Shown here one piece after another: positions 1-11,589 of a stretch of DNA of 64,000 nt. Position 1 is the first letter of the stretch, and each line of letters opens with the position of its first letter. Origin of the DNA: Aphrophora alni. Lineage: Eukaryota > Arthropoda > Insecta > Hemiptera > Aphrophoridae. The stretch covers positions 102,195,340-102,259,339 of the forward strand of contig OY740772.1 of NCBI GenBank assembly GCA_963513935.1, read 5' to 3'. Made by a program: the position numbers and the translations under genes. The notes beneath the pieces are model-generated. The model searched no databases. It was not told the origin of the DNA and saw nothing but the letters and a program-made list of their open reading frames with translations.

Positions 1-445
1 TTTTGATGGAACAAATGACTAAACAATATTTATTTAAGTATTAATACATTTCATTTTTATAGACGGTAATTAGGTGTCTTAGTCCCGATTATTTCACATG
101 TAAATTTGTATAGGACTTAATTTGTAACACACGCGAAGTATGTTTCTGTCTCAAACAACACTTTAGAGATTTTGATGAAATTAATGTATAGACAGTTTTT
201 GATTGGTACTACAAGGCGGTGTGCTGATTTGTCTCAAACAACGCTTTAGAGATTTTGATGGAACACATGACTAAACAATATTTATTTACGTATTAATACA
301 TTTCATTTTTATAGACGGTAATTAGGTGTCTTAGTCCCGATTATTTCACATGTAAATTTGTATAGGACTTAATTTGTAACACACGCGAAGTATGTTTCTG
401 TCTCAAACAACGCTTTAGAGATTTTGATGAAATTAATGTATAGAC
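1..445. repeat. 252-bp tandem repeat, about 1.7 copies
   Basis: The opening sequence TTTTGATGGAACA recurs at 253 and the following ~170 bases match almost base for base, giving a 252-bp period. A shorter shared word, TCTCAAACAACRCTTTAGAG, occurs near 150, 232 and 402, so the unit has internal duplication. The array may continue left of the window. It lies downstream of the 3' end of the minus-strand gene at 550-1424. No coding potential was seen. Confidence 0.85.
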
Positions 446-529
446 CGTTTTTTATTTCAATACCGATTACATTAGATATACTTTATGTACACTGGAAGTT
501 TCAAATAAAACACCTTGTAAATTTTAATA

Positions 530-556
530 TACATTTATTATTATTTTTTTTATTCC
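530..556 (-). terminator. Poly(A) signals of the 115-residue gene
   Basis: On the minus strand one AATAAA overlaps the stop codon (556-551) and a second AATAAA is at 539-534. Both are compatible with cleavage shortly downstream. In such AT-rich DNA hexamers occur by chance, so the positional fit matters more than the match itself. Confidence 0.45.
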
Positions 557-1424
557 AACATTCTTTCGATGGCAATCAATTCTTCCTCTGGAATCTGTAC
601 TAGATCGCCTGGATCCATATCCAGCAACTCTTCCAGAGTCGGTAACTGATCACCATCTTCCTGACATGGCGTTGGTGGTATCGACTCTACGTGGTCCCTC
701 GCGGCAGCTGGACGCCAATCGATGGTTGACCTGAAAGTCCATACCACCCGGGACTCACCGGAGGCTTGAAGGGCCCTTAGGGTATTCATGATTTCTCTGA
801 AACAAAGTAAAACACACAATTGTTTTTATTTTGTTTTCAGTTAGCCTATACAATAAAGTGAACTCAATTTACTGAGGTAACTATTATTTTTTTGTATATC
901 GTTACAAACAGTTTTTTAAAGTTAACCTATACAGTAATGTGACTAATAATATTTGTATATCATTACATACGGTCTAAACAAAACTTTTTCAACTACAAAA
1001 AAGAGATTATTTGACCTCTGAGATAACTACTGTTTTTTGTATATCATTACAAACGGTTTTTTTTGTTTGTTTTACGTTAACCTATATAGCAAAGTGAACG
1101 CTTTCCTAATAATTTTTTGTATATCGTTACAAACATGCTGTACAAAACTTTTTCACCTACACAAGTTATTTCCTCTGCGGTAACTAATACTTTTTCCTAA
1201 TAATTTTTTGTATATCGTTACAAACATGCTGTACAAAACTTTTTCAACTAATATTTTTTTGTATATCATTACATATAGTCTGTACAAAACTTTTTCAGCT
1301 ACACAAATTTACCATAGACTTACCTTTTAACACCTGCCTGAATTTTTCTTATATCTCTCTCCACCTTACGGCGTTCGTATCTTGTCTCCATTTTCCTTAC
1401 GTTAACCAAGTGTTTCTTCCCCAT
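550..1424 (-). CDS. Two-exon gene, unrecognised 115-residue acidic-tailed protein
   Basis: Exon 1 is 1424..1324 and exon 2 is 796..550, both on the minus strand. The start ATG sits in a strong context (ACACCATGG). Exon 1 ends AAAAG before a consensus GTAAGT donor; exon 2 follows a TTTGTTTCAG acceptor. The two join in frame across a split Arg codon to give 115 residues. The N-terminal third is very basic (begins MGKKHLVNVRKMETRYERRK) and could be helical or nucleic-acid binding. The C-terminal half is acidic and proline-containing and ends LIAIERMLE. Exon 2 is far more GC-rich than its surroundings, as expected for real coding sequence. No transmembrane segment or signal peptide is visible. 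A TATA box lies about 40 bases upstream and poly(A) signals lie just downstream. I do not recognise the family; a small host gene or an accessory gene of a mobile element are both possible. Confidence 0.72.
797..1323 (-). repeat. Intron filled with degenerate repeats
   Basis: This is the single intron of the 115-residue gene, with GTAAGT donor and TTTCAG acceptor on the minus strand. On the plus strand it holds about six imperfect copies of a word like TTTTTTGTATATCRTTACAA (near 890, 950, 1036, 1116, 1205 and 1256). Several are followed by CTGTACAAAACTTTTTC or CGTTAACCTATA. The intron therefore grew largely by local duplication. Confidence 0.7.
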
Positions 1425-1439
1425 GGTGTTGTGTGTATG

Positions 1440-1475
1440 AGCTGTTGAAATCGAAATCGGCCGTTTTATACATTA
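1440..1475 (-). promoter_or_regulatory. TATA box of the 115-residue gene
   Basis: On the minus strand TATAAAAC (around 1470-1463) lies 40 bases before the start codon. This suggests a very short 5' untranslated leader. It is a core-promoter match only; no other factor site is clear. Confidence 0.55.
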
Positions 1476-1728
1476 CGGGATGGTCAGGTTAACCTCTATA
1501 ATACCATTACAGGGAAATTTATTGATATGATATACATGTACCACATTCGTGCTTTGGCTCACATGTTACAAATTCTTTGACATTTTGTATACCTATATGT
1601 TTACACTTTCGTATTCAATTATAAGGCCTTTTGTATACCTATATGTTTAAACTTTCATATTCAACTGTAAACCTATGTGATATACATTTAGCTTCCGTGT
1701 TAGGTACTTGTAAACCAATGTGATTAAA

Positions 1729-1970
1729 TATGTAGTATAATTTTCACCATTATAGCTGTTAGATATATGTTTAACTAGTTTATATTTAACCAATGTAGTA
1801 TAGTCCACCGTTGTAAATATACTTATTATCCACTGTTGCCAATATACTATGTAGTATAATTTTCACCATTATAGCTGTTAAATATATGTTTAACTAGTTT
1901 ATATTTAACCAATGTAGTATAGTTCACCGTTGTAAATATACTTATTATTCACTGTGGTCAATATACTTAT
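1729..1970. repeat. 119-bp tandem duplication
   Basis: The word TATGTAGTATAATTTTCACC begins at 1729 and again at 1848, and the downstream ~115 bases match closely, so this is two copies of a 119-bp unit. The stretch 1476-1728 before it is AT-rich with shorter repeats such as TTTTGTATACCTATATGTTT (twice, near 1583 and 1630). Confidence 0.85.
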
Positions 1971-2008
1971 CTGATTCTTAGAACCCTATTCCAAAACTCC
2001 TAAACCCG

Positions 2009-2107
2009 GAAGTTCGGGTCAGACCCGTACCGTGAGACTTACGCGAGTTTTTCGCGGTCGCGAAAAACTCGGTAAGTCTTACGGTAAGGGGTTCGTGTCC
2101 GAACTTC
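2009..2107. repeat. 99-bp GC-rich palindrome (hairpin)
   Basis: The left arm starts GAAGTTCGG at 2009 and the right arm ends CCGAACTTC at 2107, with a centre near 2057-2058. The inner part, GAGTTTTTCGCG then CGCGAAAAACTC, is an exact 12-bp inverted repeat with a GT spacer. The outer arms match with a few mismatches. It is far more GC-rich than its flanks. It could be a MITE, a terminal hairpin of an old insertion, or a regulatory cruciform. Confidence 0.85.
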
Positions 2108-2126
2108 TACGAAATGTTCTGACGTT

Positions 2127-2448
2127 CGGTTACAACATGGCGGCACTGCGTTAAATATCCGACTTGTAATACTATGAGGTTAGGTTAACTATCTTAACAC
2201 ATTATATAAATATATAACACATTATTGTAACAGCTGATTGGCTGTGGATGGGCAAAAGTGGGAAACTTTAGGTTAACTATCTTAACACATTATATAATGA
2301 CACATTATTGTAACAGCTGATAGGCTGTGGATGGGCAACTGTAGGACACTTATAGGTTAGGTTAACTATCTTAACACATTATATATAACACATTATTGCG
2401 GTTACAACATGGCGGCACTGCGTTAAATATCCGACTTGTAATACTATG
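2127..2448. repeat. 50-bp direct repeats flanking a ~90-bp tandem repeat
   Basis: The 50-bp sequence beginning CGGTTACAACATGGCGGCAC at 2127 recurs exactly at 2399. Between the copies lie about 2.5 units built from AGGTTAACTATCTTAACACA, CACATTATTGTAACAGCTGA and a TGGCTGTGGATGGGCAA word. The arrangement looks like a segmental tandem duplication whose outer parts were conserved. Confidence 0.85.
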
Positions 2449-2520
2449 CACGATAGCTCAGTCGGTAGCGTGTCCGCCTTCGAATCCTAACTTCACAGGT
2501 TCGAATCCCACCGGTATTAA
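2449..2520 (+). ncRNA. tRNA-like Pol III promoter (SINE head or tRNA pseudogene)
   Basis: An A-box match (TAGCTCAGTCGG, 2454-2465) and a B-box match (GGTTCGAATCC, 2498-2508) stand 33 bases apart, the spacing of a tRNA gene. The acceptor arm does not pair and the T-stem has mismatches, so it should not fold as a functional tRNA. A tRNA-derived SINE head is the best reading. Two TGACGTCA palindromes follow near 2535 and 2553. Confidence 0.6.
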
Positions 2521-2596
2521 AAAAGTTAAGTGTATGACGTCATGTGTGTATGACGTCATGTGTGTGTGTGGGTGTCTCGACAACAATACGTCACAG

Positions 2597-2895
2597 GTGG
2601 GGGGACCAATGGGGGAAGGGAAGGGGCCTAAAGGGGAGGGGCCAAGGGGGCAGGGGGAGGGGTGGGGGGACCAATGGGGGAAGGGACCTAAAGGGGAGGG
2701 GCAAGGGGTGGGGCAAAGGGGGAGGGGCAGGGGGAGGGGTGGGGGGACCAATGGGGGAAGGGAAGGGGCCTAAAGGGGAGGGGCAAAGGGGGAGGGGCAA
2801 AGGGGAGGGGGGAGGGGCAAAGGGGGAGGGGCCAAGGGGGGAGGGGCCAAGGGGGGGGCAAAGGGGAGGGGCCTAGGGGAGAGGGGGGAGGGGTG
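2597..2895 (+). repeat. G-rich minisatellite, strong quadruplex potential
   Basis: About 300 bases are almost entirely G with some A, built from units such as GGGGAGGGGCAAAGGGGGA and GGGACCAATGGGGGAAGGG. It contains dozens of runs of four or more G, so the plus strand could form many G-quadruplexes. ORFs running through it (Gly/Arg/Lys or Pro/Leu-rich) are low-complexity artefacts. Confidence 0.9.
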
Positions 2896-3630
2896 GGGGT
2901 ACCCCCACCATTTTTGTGCCAAACTGACGGGAACTCTACTCTCATTGTGTTACTTAATAACTACATAATCAGTGGAAATTATTTTCACACGTCACAGTCA
3001 AATTAATTGCAACTAGTTTGCATTTAAACTAGTTAACTTTACCGGATAATTGTAGTTATAACGTAATTGCTAATTACTTCTGAATAGCAATAACAGTTTA
3101 ATTAAGCTAGAAACTCTGTCACAAATACATTTAACTCAATAAGCAACCTGAAAAGGAAATGCGGGAATTTAAAACTCAATTTACTATGTCGTGGATCATA
3201 TGTGTCGTAATTATATTAGGAATAGCTTATATTTTTCATAGTTCTAAGTTTGTATACCATTGTGTAATGAGGTTAGGTTTAATTTAAAAATTCTCTTATA
3301 CGATGTTATTAAAATATATAATAAAAGAAGATGTTTCACATTCAAAATGGTAGAATATCTTTAAATGTATTATTTAAAATGTATTAATAATTATACAAAA
3401 TACCAAGTGGGCTCAGGTCATTTATACAATTTTTGTTTCACCACAGAGTTATTTTTAGGGTTTAAAGCTTGATTTTTGCGTGAATATTTCCGTTCAGAGA
3501 TTCTTTGAGTCCAAAAAGTTGGCTATCTTTGAATCCCTCCCTGGCGTCTGTCAACTGTCTTCTGTCAGCCTGAACGGGTGAATAGATGTTAATCCAATTT
3601 TGTATTAAGACGTAGTGTGGCTATATATCA

Positions 3631-3669
<39 letters not shown>

Positions 3670-5240
3670 GTGCTATATCAGGATTTTTTTTCAAATTTTT
3701 TAAACTATAAAATTATGTTTTCTTCATATACTCGAATTTAACCTCTAACATTAGAACAGATATTACTAGTCACCATCTCTAAAGAATAAGACACCAATGT
3801 TTAAAAGCTAAAAATCAACCTTGATGTTCTAAAATAGTAATATCTCAAACTAGGCTCAATCGATTTAATTCAAATTTTAATGAAAGTGAAGAATAACAAC
3901 TAAAATCCATATGTAAATTGCAAGTAAAAAACTGCATGAAATAAAACTTTGTAATTAGACTTATTCAGTAGGTAATTTTTGGATGATGATCTTATATTGT
4001 AGTGCAAACTATTTACGTTGTATGTTTCGTAATAATATTACGACCATCAAATGTTAGGAGAGTGATTAAAATTTAAATGTATATAATTTAACATGTTTCA
4101 AAAAAGAATAAATTCCTTATAAATTTAACAAACGTAACACAAGTATATTCTCTACAGTTCTAATATTTAAAATTATATAATAGTTTCAAAAATTATAAAT
4201 TTAAAATTAAAGTGATTAAGTATATGGTGAAACAATATATATTTCATTTTAAGATTCTAAATATGTTTTATGTACGATATCATTTAAATATATGTAAAAA
4301 AATAAAATAATTAATAATTCATTAATATAAATATTTGTTGGATTGTATATGAATAATAAAAAAACAGCAGAGACGCTTAAACTCATGTAAATTTCAAACA
4401 CGAGACAAAATTTAGGATCTGTAGTATGATAAATTGTGCGTATTTTCCATAAATATTTTAGCCCTAATGTAAGCAAGAAATGTTGTTTTATGTTTAATAT
4501 TTTATGGAAGGCATAAACTGGTTTGGGGGAGAATATTATCCGTTCTACAAACATTGAACATTTAGCGATCTACTATCTCACTTCTAATCGTAAATTAAAC
4601 ATCGTGATTTTAATAACAGAATGTTTTAATTTGAGCTAACATCTATGATTTTACATATGGAAGTTTTAAACAATTTTAACATACAATTAGCACATATTTC
4701 TTAACTGCTGATATTACTAAATTAATGATTATTTTGTTGATAAATAGAATACCTTGATAAACGTCGTTTTCGGCTTATATAAGAAGAAGATTTACAGACA
4801 GACAAGACATTATTTGTTGGTTTAATTAGTTTTAAGTTATAGAAATAAAGAAATCAACAGGCCAACAACGTACATTGGACTATAATGAATTGTTTGAGAC
4901 AGTTATGCTTACTTATGACTGAAAAGTATATTGTTCGACTAGATGTGGATTGCAGGGATTCGTAAAGAAACTGTTCAGAATATATTTCATAAACGTTACA
5001 AATTCCTTCTTAAGCATGCAATAAGTAAGGAGATGAATTAAGTTTTCTGAAACAATAATAAATGCATTAAATGATGATGAAGAATATATCAACATAATTT
5101 TTATTCTAGTGTTGAAGCAATATTCCACATAAATGGCTATGTTAACTGCCACATCTAAGAATTTAGAGACATTTTCAGTATGTTCTTGATTCTCCTAAGA
5201 TGAAAGTGTGTTGGAATAATTCGTTATCTAGGATACCTCT
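2896..5240. other. AT-rich non-coding stretch
   Basis: I see no gene here. It contains an (AT)n microsatellite at about 3631-3664, GGTTAGGTT-type words near 3270, and otherwise unique AT-rich DNA. The open frames at 4249-4554 and 4913-5152 (minus) are AT-biased strings without recognisable domains or splice support. Confidence 0.6.
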
Positions 5241-5470
5241 CAGAGGCTCACCGTAGTGAGTCTGGCTTATCAGTCTCGAGGGATCTAGCTGGGTTTACAC
5301 CTTTTATCACGTAGTCTTGGGTTACATACCTCTCTTTCATCTCACCTATTGTCTTTATTGACGAACTATTGTTCTCTTCCAACCCTGATGATATTGAATA
5401 TTCAAGGGTAAAGGTTTTTATTTTATGTTCTTTTCTTCCTTTTTTATTAGCCGATGATGACAAAGGAAGT
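5241..5470 (-). repeat. Dispersed repeat family R1, copy 1 (best preserved)
   Basis: This is a member of an unclassified interspersed repeat found about 11 times in the window. The shared core, read on the minus strand, is a lysine-codon-rich A stretch, then GAATATTC, GGAAGAGAACAA, GAGATGAAAGAGAGG and a word like GGTGTAAACCCAGCTAG. A 71-codon open frame runs through this copy on the minus strand, but other copies are interrupted or frameshifted. It may be a fragment of a transposon coding region or a non-coding SINE-like unit. Confidence 0.75.
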
Positions 5471-7099
5471 TTTTGCCGTTTAAAAATATCATTTTATGAT
5501 AATTATTCCAGACCCAAAGTTTTCTTTCATTTAAAATGTATCATACTTCTCAAAAATACGATACATGGGGGTATCTGTCGTCCTAACAGAGACCTATATT
5601 TGAGGTGTAGCGACCATATTTTTTGTTTATGTCTGTAGTAGCACCAAAAAAAAAATGTAAATCTTTGATGCTAATTTTAAAAAAGGTAGCGTCGTTGGCT
5701 TGATTATTTCCTTTGATAGTTGAAATTCTGGTATCGCTTACTTGAACAAACTAGAACTATATATGTTGCAACTTTATAAATTGAAGATATAATGAGAAAA
5801 GGAAAATAGGTTATTATTTTTTTAGCAAGAAAGAGGACCACACCATTACAATGTCAATGTTGAAGGAAGTCTCAATGACAAGTTTCCTAGAAGTTAGATT
5901 GGAATAATAATTCTTTTTTTTTTTTTTTTTTTTTTTATTATGACCCAAAAAAAATATATGTTGGAGAGTCTAAATGTTTATAATTATAGATATAGCTGTT
6001 TTAGGGGCTAAATGGTATCAATTAACTACCTGATATTTATAAAGTGAAATTACTAACGTCATTTGTATTCAGAGAAGGAATTTTTAATTTCTCTAAAATG
6101 TTGCTATTTTTTAGTCCTACCACATGAGTAAAACAGACAAATGAGTTTTTTTTTTAATATTATTTTAATACATTACAGTTTATCCATGTTTCAATTTTTA
6201 ACTCCTTTTAAATATTTTAGGTATGAACTATGGTCTTCTGAAAATACTTTTGTCTTTGAATCTTCATTCCTTTGAGCATTTATAGTTCCCAAAGATTATA
6301 GATACTAACACGTGTCGAACAGCTTTCATAAAGGAAAAATAAACACAACTCTTATTTAACTTGTCTTACTAGGTAAATAATGGTGACTTCTGAAGAGCAT
6401 AATATATATGTGGAAGATATTTATAAAGATTGCTGATGAACCATGAAAGGTTCCAATTTATCTAAAGATATATAACGAAAAACTTATTTGTTTGATCGAA
6501 GCTTAGTAGGCCTGCATAAATTTAAATAAGGAAGTATAAGTAATTAATTCATATTATAATATAATTGCATAAAAACAATCCATATTTTGTATTAAAGTGT
6601 AATTGTACAAAGATGTAATTTAAGACGTGTGACTTTATATTTTCCTTTGTTACGGTAATTGTTCCACTAATGGAGGAGGAAATACATTATCATCTAACTA
6701 AGTTCTATTGTTATTATTGTGAACATCAAATGTAAAGAAAAGATTAAATTCAACGGAAATTACAAGGCACGATAATTATAGTTGTTTATAAATGATAATT
6801 GTATATCGTATTAACTTGATAAATTATAAAAATGTTTTTATATAAATATTACTCAACTTTCATTCTACTTTTGTGGTCTATAGGAAGTCAAATCCGGTAC
6901 TCCCAGTGGATATTTACTGTAAACAGACACCTCATATCCCATTCTTCATTTGGTTATCAGGTCTTTTCTGTGACTTCCACTACTTTCCACTTCTGTGCAG
7001 ATGTATATTTTTTTTATCTATTCTGTCAGGCACTTTTTATCTACGATGTCTCCATCTCCTTTTTTCTTCTGCTTCATCTCAACCCTACAGTATAAACGA
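5471..7099. other. AT-rich non-coding stretch
   Basis: Nothing recognisable was found. It contains a run of about 24 T at 5914-5937 and a C/T-rich stretch at 6850-7090 whose two overlapping plus-strand open frames look compositional rather than coding. Confidence 0.5.
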
Positions 7100-7700
7100 T
7101 CTGTGGTGATGGGGTGAATAAAACAAGCAAATGCGTTCATACGGAGTACGTGGAATAACCCCTGATCAAACGGGATTACGTCCGAATGAACCCTTCTTTT
7201 CCAAGCTGAGAAACTTTTGCGTGATGTCATCATTAACTGAACGTGGTGATGAAATGGAACCTTCCCTCCGTGATAGCTATCGACATGGGTAGTCCTAAGC
7301 TCCGTCGAGTTTTCCTTGAGAACGAGGGGGAAATGATCCTAGTAGAGAAAATCAAGAAGGATTGAACTAGCGATTGAAGTATTACCAAACAAAAAGAAGT
7401 TGACTGAGCCGGAAGGCGACAGGAACATGGAAGGAGGAACATCATACAACAACCGCTAGGATGGATGGATAATCCGTTGAGAAGACACCAGAGTAGAGAC
7501 AGAGGAGGATGTTATCTGCGATCACTGGTTCAAGAGAAGTAACCGGAGTAAGGCAGTACATAATATATGGAGCGAAAGAAGCCATATGAGAATTCAAGTG
7601 TGCCCTATCTTGACCACTTCATGTGTTGTACTTCGTAAAGGAGTTAGAGCTGGAGGAATTACCAGTCTTCATAGGAACTATATCTCCAGAAGTCGCAGTA
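7100..7700 (+). other. GC-richer purine-biased block, unidentified
   Basis: The composition shifts abruptly from the AT-rich flanks to a more balanced, purine-rich sequence. Short plus-strand open frames begin with ATG at 7133 (54 codons, ends CGACATGGGTAG) and at about 7276 (begins MGSPKLRRVFLENEGEM), with stops between them. This could be a decayed coding sequence from a retroelement or a pseudogene. I recognise no domain. Confidence 0.35.
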
Positions 7701-9344
7701 TATTTCACCTACTAATAATTCAGTAAATATTAGTTTAAAGTTTTTTTGTAATTTCTATCAAATCACAACATCGTACACACCCTGAACCTCGCAATCATTA
7801 TTCTTAAAAACGTAATGTTTTATTTTATCCAAAAACTTTAACATTTATGTGTATTTCAAACAGGCTTGTTCAAAGCTTACAAATATTCATATTACAAAAA
7901 ATAAAAATTACCCATTTTAAATGCTTAGGTGATTTTAATGCTTGCTTAGGTCAATTTAAATACATGTTAAAATGACGTATTTGTATTTTGTCTGTGTACT
8001 CTACAAAAAAAGTTTAACAAAAATACACAATACTAGTAAAACAGACTACTGTTAGTTTATCATTGTGTTTCGTTGTAAAAGACAATTTCACGAAAGCGTT
8101 AAACTTCGAATTCCGTTTCAATTTTACAAGGGACATAATTTGTAGAATATTCACATTGTAATATTCACATATGAAAAGCTAAAACTACAAAAAGTAAAGC
8201 TAACCAATTTTCTTCTTTTAACGTGTTAAATAATAGGAACAAAGGTTGATGTGTGTACGCCCTCTGCACATTGGAATTTAAACTATATCTTTTTCCTTTT
8301 GTTAATCAGGTTTGCCACCCTTTAGGAAAAATGAAAGACATATATGATGCACAGTTTTATTTTTTTAATTTGATTTAATAAATTTCAAAAAGCACACTGT
8401 AGACCACTATAATAAAATGTCATGTTCTTATAAAACAATATGTAACCACTATCATGCTTCGTACAGTCGGTTACAAAAATTACATAAATAAAACTAAGGT
8501 GACAAATTAATTTTGAAATGTAATATTAATGAAAAAGCATGGAGCATAAATATAGTTGAGAGCTTATTCTAAATAAAAATTCTATGACGAGGGTTAGTCG
8601 CAATAAACCAAACCACTTTACAAGTCTGCGGAAATCCTTATTTACGGAGCAATAAACCAAACTGACATTACCCCAGATTCTGTTATGTGTTGTTCCATTG
8701 TAAGAGATTAACTCCGCAGGCTTATCTGAAAGCTCTTCATGTTAATTCCTAATGCTTATCATTAAGAGAAACAACATTATTCTGGACTGGTATTTAAAAC
8801 TCTAATTAGCACTACAATTATTGACCTTTATTCTTTTTTATTCTTATTTTGAAGTTATTTTATGATGATGGACTGTTCGTGTTACTAATGTACTTTAATA
8901 GAACATTTTCCTTCATTTGTTTAATGTAAAACTGATTATTGACTTTTAAAAGTAATAACCTCCGTTATTAATCTTCAGATTTAAAAAAAAATAAGAACAT
9001 CAACAAAGCTTAGCTATGTTTAATTTTTTTAATATAATATTCAAACTATAACCTCAGAAAATAAACCAATCCTAAAGCTAAGACCAAGTAATAAAAAATA
9101 AATACAATTTTGATTGGAAAACAACACAATTCATGTCTACACTACATAAAGAACTGTAATTATTTGACTATAAAGCATGCGGTGTCAAGAGAATGGTAAC
9201 CTAACTAACTGTTCATCGGTGTGAAAAAATTGTTTCCATCAAATTCAATACTTTTGTGAGTGATATAAATATTCATAGTGATTTCGTTTCTTAAATTATG
9301 GTTCTAATTTTGGTTGCCAACAGGCCCTAGGCCTCTTTGGTTTC
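7701..9344. other. AT-rich non-coding stretch
   Basis: I see no gene, RNA or clear repeat. Two similar words, CAATAAACCAAACYRMCWTTAC near 8600 and 8650, form a small local duplication. Confidence 0.5.
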
Positions 9345-9386
9345 ATCACTTGATAAAGGTATTTTTACTTTCGAAAGCTCGTGTAT
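9345..9386 (+). ncRNA. PLE-terminus-like hairpin motif, diverged (site A)
   Basis: CTTGATA (9349-9355) is followed by a 6-bp hairpin AAGGTA/TACTTT and then CGAAAGCTCGTG (GAAA at 9373-9376). The order TGAT, hairpin, CGAAA matches the other hammerhead-like sites in the window but the core is substituted. It is probably a relic. Confidence 0.35.
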
Positions 9387-11300
9387 TACTTTTTAGATAC
9401 ACAAATAACTTATACTTATTAATTAAACAACATTAATAATATTAATATGGTTCAATCGGATGTTTGCTTATATGTACTTTATTTCCTAATTAGAACATTA
9501 ATATGTAATTTAAATAGTGTACATTTTACCCTCTCAGTATACGAAGTATGATATTTTTTGTAATCTTAAAATATGTCCCTAAACTTTTACTCAGAGGACT
9601 ATAGTGTGTTCATATAAAACTCTATTAAAATTCAGAAAACTTAATTTAAAATGCCAAATGACGTTGGTTTTAACGTTATTTTATTTTAATTTTAGCAGAC
9701 AAAATTTGATAAATATTGCAGATTTAATGCTCTAGTACGTAATGCTACCAAACACACGTTTCAACCATGAAAATATGTAATTTAACATTAAAATGTAATT
9801 TCAAAAGTCATATCTCAAAATATTTAATATTCTCATAGTTTATGACATAAGTTAATATTAAGAAGGGCGCGTTAATGAAACGAGTGGAGGCTCTTTAGGC
9901 ATCTTGGGCCTAGCCGACGTCAAGAGAGTAATTGTATGCATAATTACGAGGTTCAGAAAACCTGTAACAACAACTTTAAACAACCAAATCCTATTGGTTG
10001 AGACACCTTGATCTACTTGATCTACCAATACAATTTAAAATTTCCTACAAAGCCCAAGAAAACATTTTTTTTGTATTACATCAGAGATCTCTATGTACTA
10101 CATGATTACGCCAGGTATTTACCATAATGGTGTCCATCAATTTATTTTTAATTTTAATAGTTTTAATAGCGTTTGTACTTATAATTTATTTAAAAAAAGA
10201 TTCAGGTTTTTAATTCATTACCGTTTGGCAAAAACTGGATTGGAAATTTTTGGACATATTTCACAATAAATAATATTGAAATTTCTATTTTTATTTCCTG
10301 ATTTTTAAAAGTGAAATACCTTTTGGTCATTAACGCTTCTCTAAAAAATAAAAAGAGAACATAAATTAAAGACCCCAATCCCTCAAGCTCAGTGGTCAGA
10401 AACGAACATGAATTGGTCATATTGTGAACTCTATGCATTTCCAGTTTGCACAACGATGTTAATTACGTTTATTAAATGAAAAACTTCAGTTATAGATTGA
10501 TATTTGGAGCTTATGCATCAATGATAATGGTGAAATTGTCGTTGAAATGTGTTTAATTTAACACACGTGTTTTTAGGAAATTGCATTTCACTTTGATTTT
10601 TAATTATATCAAGTCAAGCTCGATATTTATCAATAAAAATCGGTTTAAATATTTATTTTCGCGTCATAGTCCTTGTTTTTTTAAATTTTATATTACATAC
10701 TAAATATGAATGCTGTATAGATTTATCAAAAATTCTCATATGTACAATTTATCTATACAGCCGTGCAGTAAAACCAGCATTAAACTATACAGTTTTGACG
10801 AAAACATATAAAACAATAAATAGCCATCAAACAGGGAACACGTACAATCTTTTCACTAAAATAATAGAATTGTTTTAAAAACTTGACAGAGACTGACGGA
10901 CGAACGTATGTGGACGCGAGGCAGCAATGTAAGGAAAGAGTGTGTTAGCTTTGCTTCGATAAAGTACACCTTAAAACCAGTTACAGTAACACTCAGCGTT
11001 AATAAATAGCATTTACATTTAGTTAAAAATACACGGCTATTATTTCTTAATGTTCTGCTTTTTAATTTTGTTTCTTATTGAGGTACAAGTCCCTGCAAAT
11101 TTTATGTGATTTATCGTTTCATGTCTGTTTAAATACATATTTTACATTTTCTCGTGTTGATTATAACTACTCCTCATAGTAATATTCTAACTGTTTCTCT
11201 TTATACTCCTTTCATTCATCCACATTGATTTAAAAACCAACATTTAAGGCTCGCATCTCAAGAGTTTTCCATCCTCTCTTGTATCAAAGTTTAGGCGTAA
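9387..11300. other. AT-rich non-coding stretch
   Basis: No gene is supported. A minus-strand open frame at 10202-10453 shows no domain. Around 9865-10030 the sequence is slightly richer in GC but carries no motif I can name. Confidence 0.5.
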
Positions 11301-11304
11301 CCTT

Positions 11305-11500
11305 TATAGGGCTCGGGGGCTCACTTATAGGTGGAATGATCTTGGCAATCCCGAATGCCTAGCTGGATCTACACTTGTTTTCATGTAGTCTAGAGTTAGA
11401 TTCCTCTCTCTCATCTTTCATAGTAAATCTCACATGTTCTTTTCCTACCCTGAAGCTATTAGAGTATTCATGGACTGGGGTCCTCTATTTTACGTTATTT
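11305..11500 (+). repeat. Dispersed repeat R1, copy 2
   Basis: It shares with the other copies GGGGGCTCACTTATAGGTGG, a CATGTAGTCTAGAGTTAGAT word, CTCTCTCATCTTTCATAG and a GTTCTTTTCCTACCCTGAAG word followed by TATTAGAGTATTCATGG. It abuts the LINE remnant downstream. Confidence 0.7.
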
Positions 11501-11589
11501 TTACTTGTTGTATAGAAAACCGACAGACACATCTTAATTAATTTTCATAGTTTTTTCACTAACTTCTCTGGATTTCGTGTTGTTTTTGG

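Noticed and set aside
2449..2520. A functional tRNA gene
   Set aside because: The A and B boxes are good but the acceptor stem does not pair and the T-stem has mismatches; a pseudo-tRNA or SINE head fits better.
2396..2945. Several open frames on both strands rich in Gly/Lys/Arg or Pro/Leu
   Set aside because: They read through the G-rich minisatellite and exist because a repeat without stop triplets is open in several frames.
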